Source of the DNA: Elmis aenea
Lineage: Eukaryota > Arthropoda > Insecta > Coleoptera > Elmidae
Direction of reading: 5' to 3'
Assembly (NCBI GenBank): GCA_947652605.1
Contig: OX393579.1
Coordinates: 46,506,970 to 46,570,969 of the forward strand
Length of the DNA: 64,000 bases
In this document: one piece after another, positions 56,888-64,000 of the stretch
How the letters are laid out: every line of letters begins with the position of its first letter
Position numbering within the stretch: position 1 is the first letter of the stretch
The notes under the pieces: generated by a model
Database searches by the model: none
What the model was told of the DNA's origin: nothing
The model's input: only the letters and a program-made list of their open reading frames with translations
Translations under genes and position numbers: made by a program

Positions 56888-57788
56888 TACAGGGTGGGCC
56901 AAAATCACTTCACCCTTTTAAAATTAAATAACTTTTTTGCTAATATATTTTATTTTATTTATTTTTCAAATTCTTTAAATAAATTTGGAAATAAATTATG
57001 GATTAATTTACGACAGAACAACGTGTTGTTCTTACTCAGAGAGCATACGTGCGGCACTTTCACGAAAGAAATCCTCTGTTAAAACCAGCGATATTTGCCG
57101 TCATTCGACAATACATACATACAGCAAGCTTTCGTCCAGGATCTTCCACGGACTGGAAGACCCCGCTCAGCTCGTTCCCAGGGAAATATTCAACAGGTAC
57201 GGCAGAGCATTGATGAAGAGCCAGGAACTCGACGGCGTTCTCAAGAGCTTGGAATCACCCGCAGTACTTTGAGGCGCATACAAAGATCTTAAAATGTTTC
57301 CATACAGGGTCCAATTAGTACAGGAGCTAAGGCCGATGGATCGTCAAACATGGCTAAACTATTGTCCGTATTCAAGAGAAGTGCAGAGAAGACAACTTTA
57401 TTAAAAAACTGATTAATGGAGACGAAGCCTATTTTCACTTAAATGGCTTTGTGAACAGACAAAATACTAGATTTTGGGGAACTGAACAACCCAGAGTCAT
57501 TCGTCAAGGATAGCTAGGCCCTCTCAAATTTACGGTTTGGTGCAGAATTACATCAGAAAGGATGCTTGGTCAGAGTCACTTTGTAAGTAGTTATGGAGAG
57601 TGCTATAGAAAGAGCTTGCTTTTTTGAAGAACAAAACCGGGGTAATTTAAAAGATGTCATTTTTAATGCCTAGGCTAAAAATTTCCAAGATGTGTACATA
57701 ATAACGTAAAAAAGAAAATTATAAAATAAGTAAAAGTAAAAAAGTTATTTAATTTTTAACTGGTAAAGTGACTTTTGGCCCACCAGTA
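56888..57788 (+). pseudogene. Decayed IS630/Tc1-type transposon with transposase and both TIRs
   Basis: Ends TACAGGGTGGGCCAAAATCACTT and inverted TACTGGTGGGCCAAAAGTCACTT; TA flanks. Plus-strand frames read TTEQRVVLTQRAYVRHFHER (57007), LPRTGRPRSARSQGNIQQVR (57139), RRRSQELGITRSTLRRIQ (57232), GDEAYFHLNGFVNRQNTRFW (57419, first DDE region), and LGPLKFTVWCRITSERMLG (57512). Frameshifts and stops break it, and the C-terminal core (QQDGA region) is deleted. This is the most complete autonomous-type relative in the window. Confidence 0.82.
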
Positions 57789-57921
57789 TTTGGCACGTTT
57801 ATTTTGGGAGTAATGTATGTCCATTGTTCTTTGGATATTGTCACACTAATATTTTATAAACATTTAATAATGTAGATTTGTTATTGTAAATTACGTTTAT
57901 TAGGTTACATGTTACACTATG

Positions 57922-57986
57922 CAGAGTCAGCTCTATTTGCAATAATATGTTATAACTGTGTCACATCAAGCAAATAGAGCTGAAGC
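57922..57986. repeat. Small hairpin
   Basis: TCAGCTCTATTTGC (57927) is mirrored by GCAAATAGAGCTGA (57969) around a 28-bp loop. No function evident. Confidence 0.4.
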
Positions 57987-58399
57987 TATCAAGTACGGCC
58001 TTATGTGTTTCCTTGTTATACGTCATAGTCTTTTAGCTGACTCAGGGTAAATATTGGAAGAAATAGTCTTCCCAAATTATAGGAAGACAGTAGAGAGTCA
58101 AGTCGACAGTCAACAGTCGTCGGTCGTAGAGCAACCGGCCGAGATGGCCGTAATTACCCTGGGTCCAGTGAGTCAACATTCCGTAAGATCTGTTTGTCAA
58201 TGTGTTCATCTAGTTCTTATAATAAATCTGCCCAATTTCATGGTTATCAATTAGCTTCATTATGATTCCCGAGCTACTCCCCAAGAGCACAGTCTTGAAG
58301 GTTTAGGCCTTAAAGCCGTTGTGACAATATTTAAGAATTTGCTATTCAGTATAGAGTTTGACTTATATAATTGAGGAAGAACAATTGATTTGTTGTGGT

Positions 58400-58725
58400 C
58401 ATCTAAACAGACTGCCTGAAAATAGAATTCCACAGCAACCTTGACATGGATTCCATCTAGAAGAATGAAGGGGACAACTGAAAAGAAGATGTATAGATTT
58501 CCAATTCTGCGTCCAGTCATTAACGGGGTTAAGTGCAATCTGCAGGTTTTTAGTAGAAGCCTTAGCTGGTATCATCCGCAAAAGTCGCTGCAGTGCTGTT
58601 ATCATTGACTGGTAGATCAGCAGTACAGAATAAATATAGGATAGGTTCAAGGACACTACCCTGCGGTACCCCTGCTAAGATTTGACGGAAGCTGGATCTT
58701 GCTTCTTCATATGTTTCACGCAGAA
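58400..58725 (-). mobile_element. Jockey-like LINE fragment, antisense
   Basis: Minus strand: ILAGVPQGSVLEPILYLFCT (58676-58618), ADLPVNDNSTAATFADDT (58618-58567, intact FADD box), then STKNLQIALNPVNDWTQNWK. It is a different copy and probably a different subfamily from 46465, as the residues between motifs differ. Stops follow; only about 100 codons remain. Confidence 0.72.
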
Positions 58726-59054
58726 GGTTTGTTCAGACAGGGACGATTCTATCAGACGACAATAATTACCCGGCAGAAGTTGGCTCAGCTAAGATGGATA
58801 GATGGGTAAAAATTACAATGGGCAAAAGAAATTTCACGGATAATGACTATAAATTGTCTCCATATACTGTGTTTACATATAATTACATGTAAATTATTTG
58901 CCCTCCCATTTTTTTTTTCCAAAAATGTACTTACACCACTTTCATAGTAAACATTCCGTTTAACCAATTATGTGCTTTGAAAGCATCGCCTAATGTTATC
59001 AATACTCTTTATATCCATGGTGATCACAGCATCATCACCTACGAGGGCTGTTCG

Positions 59055-59125
59055 ATAAGGGATGAGAAAGAATTTCGTGTAGTGATTGAACATTACTTTT
59101 GGAGAGGCAAAACTATCCGCAGGTG
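59055..59125 (+). pseudogene. Possible mariner N-terminal fragment
   Basis: DEKEFRVVIEHYFWRGKTI resembles the first helix of mariner transposases (KEFR-IKYYF--GKT pattern). Only about 20 codons; no TIR found. Weak. Confidence 0.35.
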
Positions 59126-60390
59126 GACAAGAAAAAATGACTGGCAGGTTTAGACCCCAAAGGAGAATATGTCGAAAATTAAAAAATGTTTATACCAAAA
59201 AAAAAAATGTTTTCTTCATTTTTGCACTGACTTATCGACCAACCCTCGTATTTCGTCTTTTAGGGTTGATATGAGATTTTCTACACTGAATTATTCCTGC
59301 GCACGCTTCATGCCTAATCTACTTTTATACAACCATGAGTACACCCTCTTCTATTTTTCATTCTAATCTCCCTTCCAACATCTAATTTACTTCACCCATA
59401 TTTTGGCCTTCTTTAAACTCTTTGTTTCACGCTACGAGACTATTTAAACATTCTTTTACAGTTTTATCAGCGGTATGTTTTACACCCCACGTTTTTTAGG
59501 CTCTCCTATAACAGTATATTATCTAATATACTTAGAAAAACCCTTCATATCACTGTAATTTAAATAAATACAGTGTCACTTTGAAAGGTATATATAATAC
59601 TTTTTATTTAACTTTTACAATTCCATGAATATTTATCATTAGAACGTTGTGCAAAACAACATTCAATTACATATGTTTTATCGAGTAATATTTCATATTA
59701 TTTAATAATCATTGCAAGGTAATGCGGCACGAATTATGATAACAGAGAAGTACTGGAAGTCGTAAATTCCAAACGTTCAACGGAATTGTTTTCGTTACTT
59801 AACACAGTAGTTGAACTTTTAACTCCAAGAAAATGTGTATGGTATATGGAATTACCTTTTAAAACAAGGAATTTAAACTGTAAACCAATTAAGGTTTAAT
59901 GTTTATAGAACTGGTATTACGTAGCAAGTTGGTAGTAAGCAAATAAAAGTGTTGGTTGCGTCTTTTTAACTATCGGTGGCTAAATACAGGGAATTCTTCC
60001 TTCTCGATTAACAAGACGCTTAAATGGTTTAGTAAGGGCTACAAGACTTTATTTTTAAACTGGATTTGCCACACAAAAATTCGTGGACTGTTCGTTTAAT
60101 CTGATAGAAGCAAAAAAAATATTTCACTGACTGTGAGCTACTGGTTCTTGAGAATAACATGCGCGCATATTTCTCTCAAAAAACGTGCAAAACAATGTTG
60201 ACGTTTATCTGGTATCGTCTAGTTTGTCAATAATTATTAACTGAGAACCGAAGTTGAACCACTGCCGAAATTTGTTATTCAATAGAACTCAAAAAGGAAA
60301 ACATTCATTATGTTTTGTTGTCTAACAACGTCACTGCATAGTTTCCTACCTAATAACATAAATATGCATAAACATTTCTTAATATTGTTA
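59126..60390. other. Unique AT-rich stretch
   Basis: No feature recognised. Confidence 0.5.
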
Positions 60391-61904
60391 TACAGGGTGT
60401 CCCAGATTACATTTCCAGCATGGGGATCTCGCTTATTATAAGAGATACAGGTTTGTTTAAATTAGATGAATTATTCCTTGGTATGAAAGGAGCCACAATC
60501 AATTTTTAAAAGTACAAAATTCGTCGTGCTTCAGATGTTATAGCAAAAAGTATGAAAATGTCGAATTTCTTTTTTCTTTCATAACTTTTTTGTCTTAATC
60601 GTTAGAGCAATTTTATTTGTACTTTCTGAAGGTACTTTTTAATGGAGAATGTAACTGTCATTTTAGATTTTTTTTAACACCTACAATTTTCGAGATATTA
60701 CCCCCAATTCCATTTTTTCTTATGGGCCGCGAAGTTGGCTATGGAATAGTTGAATGTGCTTTTTTTTACTCGTTTAAATGAGATATTACTTGCTATACCT
60801 ATTTTTATAAACAAGTCACAAAATGAAAAAAATCGTATTTTACCTATGACTTATCAAGCTATCTATGAAAATAAAAACAAAAAACAACTAATTAAATGTC
60901 AAATGACAGTTGCCATTTGTCTGCGGTATCATTTATTAGAATTTCATATTATTGTTGTGTAATTCGATAGTCTTTGTAGTAATTATTGTTATAATGATGG
61001 CTACATTTAAAAAAAGCGAAAAATTTGACATGTTGAGATGCTACATTCTTTACCATAAAAACTGTGGAAGCTGAGCGAATATACTTGAGCTATATCTTGA
61101 GAAAAGGCAACGAAGAGTGTGTAATTACAGAAATTTGGAAATAAATTTAAAAGAATATGGTTTCTTCGAAAAACCAACCAAAAATCCAAAACAAATCCAT
61201 AAAGAATTACAAATATCTATTTTGCACAGTTTCTGTTGTAAAGAATTTAGCATTTCAACATTAAATTTTTTTAATTAGTTGTAAATGTGCCCATAATTAT
61301 ATGAAAAAAAATTTGCTACAAAAACTATCGAATTACACAACAATACTATACATTCTAATAAATGATGTCGCATACAAATGGTAACTGTCATTTGACATTT
61401 AATTAGTTGTTTTTTGTTTTTATTTTCATAGATAGCTTGATAAGTCATGGGTAAAATACGATTTTTTTTCATTTTGTGACTTGTTTATAAAAATAGGTAT
61501 AGCAAGTAATATCTCATTTAAACGAGTAAAAAAAAGCACATTCAACTATTCCATAGCCAACTTCGCGGCCCATAAGAAAAAATGGAATTGGGGGTAATAT
61601 CTCGAAAATGGTAGGTGTTAAAAAAAATCTAATATGACAGTTACATTCTCCATTAAAAAATACCTTCAGAAAGTACAAATAAAATTGCTCTAACGATTAA
61701 GACAAAAAAGTTATGAAAGAAAAAAGAAATTCGACATTTTCATATTTTTTGCTATAACATCTGAAGCACGAGGAATTTTGTACTTTTAAAAACTGATTGT
61801 TGCTCCTCTCATACCAAGGAATAATTCATCTAATTTAAACAAACCTGTATCTCTTATAATAAGCGAGATCCCCATGCTGGAAATGTAATCTGGGACACCC
61901 TGTA
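60391..61904. mobile_element. Large fold-back element with transposase HTH centre
   Basis: TACAGGGTGTCCCAGATTACATTTCCAGCATGGGGATCTCGCTTATTATAAGAGATACAGG at the left is mirrored with hardly a change at 61845-61904. Arms of about 570 bp (60391-60965, 61310-61904) contain paired GACAAAAAAGTTATGAAAG, GTACTTTCTGAAGGTA and AAACGAGTAAAAAAAAG. The ~340-bp centre carries the frame at 60997. TA flanks. Confidence 0.88.
60997..61260 (+). pseudogene. Transposase N-terminal relic in fold-back centre
   Basis: The frame begins ATG ATG and reads MATFKKSEKFDMLRCYILYH then KNCGS and a stop. After frameshifts NLKEYGFFEKPTKNPKQ is readable near 61150. This is the beginning and end of an HTH domain like those at 2393 and 3365. 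No catalytic domain. Confidence 0.55.
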
Positions 61905-62299
61905 TACGGGGTATCCAGGATTATTATCACAACAACATAGAGATCTCAGTTACTATAAGAGATAAGAAGTCGGTTAAATTTAAAAAAAGTTGCGCTTGTG
62001 GTGTTAAATTAGAATCTAAAATCAAAATTGGAACAATCTTCTCCCGATAGCAAGACATTTATAAAAAATCAACATTTTCATTTTCGATTATATTTTTTTG
62101 AGTATTTTCCGAACATTGTAATTAATGTCGTGTTTCAATTTTGACACTATTATTGCACTTTTGTAGGTGGATTTAAAAAATCAATTCAAAATACTTCGTA
62201 TTAGATTATGAAGTCACTGTATTGGTATTGCTTATTTTATTTTATTTCCAACGATGTAACAGTATAAAAAACCTTCATAATGTTTGAGGTAAAAAATAT

Positions 62300-62554
62300 G
62301 TTTTCCGACGACCACTATGTAAAGCGAGTAATTTCGCACGACTTACTACAACTGAAAATGACAAATTGCGCATGACACTGGAAATTGTGTGCAAAATGCA
62401 CTTTGCACACAATTTCCGCTACTTTACACACGCTAAACGCGCTGTCAAGCAAATCTAACCTCACAAGTGTCAAGTGTCACCAACGTCAAAAAAATGTTAT
62501 TTTCACAATTTTTTTGCAGAATTAATGATCATTTGTCTAACTGGTCGTCGGAAA
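62300..62554. repeat. Small inverted-repeat element (TTTTCCGACGACCA)
   Basis: TTTTCCGACGACCA at 62300 is mirrored at 62541-62554; AATTGTGTGCAAAATGCACTTTGCACACAATTT near 62383 forms a perfect inner hairpin. About 255 bp. Confidence 0.55.
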
Positions 62555-62557
62555 AGC

Positions 62558-62694
62558 ATAGTGTACAACACGTGCTGAAAGAATATTTCACACTCGCATG
62601 ACTGAGCCACTCGCCTGACGGCTCGTGGCTCAACTGTCATACTCGTGTGAAATATTCAACTTTCAGCACTAGTTGTACAATATACTATTTCGAA
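62558..62694. repeat. Strong hairpin element (GTGCTGAAAGAATATTTCACAC)
   Basis: TAGTGTACAACACGTGCTGAAAGAATATTTCACACTCGCATGACTGAGCCAC is mirrored at 62628-62692 with few mismatches. It is directly next to the preceding inverted-repeat element. Confidence 0.65.
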
Positions 62695-63569
62695 CAACTG
62701 ACGGCTATGAAACAAACAAAAACTATCGGCGCTTGTTTTTGACGCATTTTCATTGTTTCTTTTGTGTCATAGCTGTCAATTGTAACTTTTTTATTGCACA
62801 TTTCATCTAAAATATTTTTTTTTATAGTATTGGAAAGGTAATAAAAATGCAATCAATGCATTGATAATCAAATACGGTGTTCGTTTTTTTTTAAGTGTCT
62901 TAAACTATCAAAGTTTCAATACACTATAATGTACAAAGGGTGCAAAAAAATAAATTGAAAAATATAGATTCATTTCTATGCCTGACGATCAGGAAGAGGC
63001 ATCCCAATTTTAATTTCAAAAACTTGTTCGACAACGAAGTCTGCAACTTATCTCTAATTTAACCAACTTCGTATCTCTCATAATAAGTAAAATTTCTATA
63101 CTGTTCATATTTATCCTGAATGCATTGCACATTCGCGGGAAAAAACAGGTTAAAAATTGCAAAATTTGTAATCTATACAGAAAAAACAATGTCATAGTTT
63201 AAAAGTTTGCAATATCAAGTCTCCTTAACAGTTTTAGTAAATATACAGCGAAATCTGGAAAATTTCAAGCTTTTAAAGCTACACAACAGGAAAATTGTAA
63301 TGAAGTTAGAAAATTGAGTCGGTAATGATCATCGAGCGAGACATTTGTTGATAATTTTTAATTAAACCTAAGCTTTTTATTTATAATTAAAGCCAATTTT
63401 GACGGATTTAGATCGTAATCGATTGTTTTCCAAGATGTATTTATTTCTACGTTGGTTCTACTTCGAGTGTGTAAGTGTAAAGATATGTCTCTCGTTATTG
63501 TAGGCAGATTGTGAATTCATAATTTTGAGAGATAAAATTTTATTTTCCATGCAATGATAAAGTTTGTAC

Positions 63570-63752
63570 CTTCCAAAAGACACGTGCCCAATCATAAGGT
63601 GTTTCATTTCCGTTTGGTAATGCAACAACAACAACTACCCAAATTTGAGATTTGTGGCGATGTGTCCAGAGTAAAGAAAATGGTTTATCTAATTTGCTGC
63701 AGGTAATTTTGACTTTTTTGAAGTTTTCGAAGTCGAATTTGATAATGATGCG
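63570..63752 (-). CDS. Candidate exon, unknown product
   Basis: A 61-codon minus frame ends exactly at a GTACAAAC donor. Readable text: ENFKKVKITCSKLDKPFSLL, WTHRHKSQIWVVVVVALPNG, ETPYDWARVFWK. Its acceptor could be CTGCAG at 63700-63705. The composition (Trp, His, Pro) looks protein-like, but I recognise no family. It overlaps the start of the mariner relic if the full frame is used, so the real exon would be 63570-63699. Confidence 0.3.
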
Positions 63753-64000
63753 TTAAAATCGCTGGTGGTGTCTAACCCTAGATTAAGCATACACGAATTA
63801 TCAGACAGACCAGGGTCCACCACAACAACTCCTAATCAAAATGTGTATTTGATGGAACATAAAAAAAACTACGAAAACCGTTACCTCTGAAATTTATTCT
63901 AACCAACTACAAAGGCCACATGCTGAATTATTGCTAAAAAGGGCATATTTATTGAACGGAAAGAAATTTATTTTTTATCATGATAATGCTAGACCTATGC
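63727..64000 (+). mobile_element. Mariner transposase relic, cut by window end
   Basis: FEVEFDNDALKSLVVSNPRL then SIHELSD (63727) matches the HTH linker of mariner transposases. After an internal deletion, EIYSNQLQRPHAELLLKR and FIFYHDNARPM (63969-64000) give the HDNARP motif holding the second catalytic Asp. Frameshifts are present. The remainder lies beyond 64000. Confidence 0.8.

Larger units (their letters stand above)
61905..63122. mobile_element. Degraded fold-back element abutting the previous one
   Basis: Left GGGGTATCCAGGATTATTATC with AGAGATCTCAGTTACTATAAGAGATAAGAAGTCGGTTAAAT; the right side mirrors ATTTAACCAACTTCGTATCTCTCATAATAAGTAAAATTTC and TTTATCCTGAATGCA. Arm identity is low and several small palindromes lie inside. 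It starts where the element 60391-61904 ends. Confidence 0.5.

Noticed and set aside
60750..61472. Two nearly identical frames, plus at 60750 and minus at 61275
   Set aside because: They are the two arms of the same palindrome, not a gene pair.
1..64000. LTR retrotransposons, viral insertions, tRNA or rRNA genes
   Set aside because: I found no LTR pairs, gag/pol or viral structural motifs, and no cloverleaf or rRNA-like sequence by reading; short or decayed copies could still be missed.

Overview
The window looks like insect nuclear DNA: AT-rich, spliced genes with GT-AG introns, and very many relics of insect-type DNA transposons and non-LTR retrotransposons. An insect with a large, transposon-swollen genome, perhaps a beetle, is my inference; no single sequence feature proves the order. 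I see no bacterial features, rRNA, tRNA or CRISPR.

The one confidently identified host gene lies on the minus strand at 5069-31925. It is the insect orthologue of sponge (spg), the DOCK3/DOCK4-type guanine nucleotide exchange factor. I could chain 25 coding exons whose splice phases fit from end to end. They encode about 1,851 residues: the stretch before DHR-1, the DHR-1 (C2-like lipid-binding) domain, the long helical middle, the DHR-2 Rac/Rap exchange domain, and a low-complexity tail with several proline-rich SH3-binding motifs ending in a stop at 5069. The 5' exons (N-terminal SH3 domain and start codon) are not recognised. Either they lie beyond 64000 or I missed them, so the intron upstream of 31925 is probably at least 32 kb.

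Spg introns are of two kinds. About ten are 50-130 bp. The others are hundreds to thousands of bases, and most of those hold mobile elements. Region by region: 1-5068 is the 3' flank, with one palindromic element nested in another. 5617-9126 holds a hAT-like element and a fold-back element. 10188-12134 has a hAT MITE and a LINE relic. 13525-15316 has two fold-back elements. 16259-19507 has a degraded fold-back element and a LINE ending about 10 bp from a splice donor. 20306-22633 has a hAT MITE and a ~70-bp tandem array with a ~340-bp higher-order repeat. 23504-27665 has a transposase relic and three fold-back elements. 29048-31169 has an unclassified TIR element. 31926-64000 is almost wholly mobile elements (fold-back, hAT, a piggyBac-like element, jockey-like and RTE-like LINEs, mariner), with two weak exon candidates.

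The most interesting theme is a set of about 15 long palindromic (fold-back) elements. They start TACAGGGTG or a close variant, sit at TA sites, and many share a subterminal block like GGGGATCTCG. In three of them the arms flank a short central piece that reads as the start (helix-turn-helix region) of an IS630/Tc1-type transposase. Two decayed longer transposase copies with the same kind of terminus are also present. The structure suggests that a transposon lineage repeatedly turned its 5' end into inverted-duplicate, non-autonomous elements. Many of them sit inside introns of a transcribed gene, where they would form long RNA hairpins.
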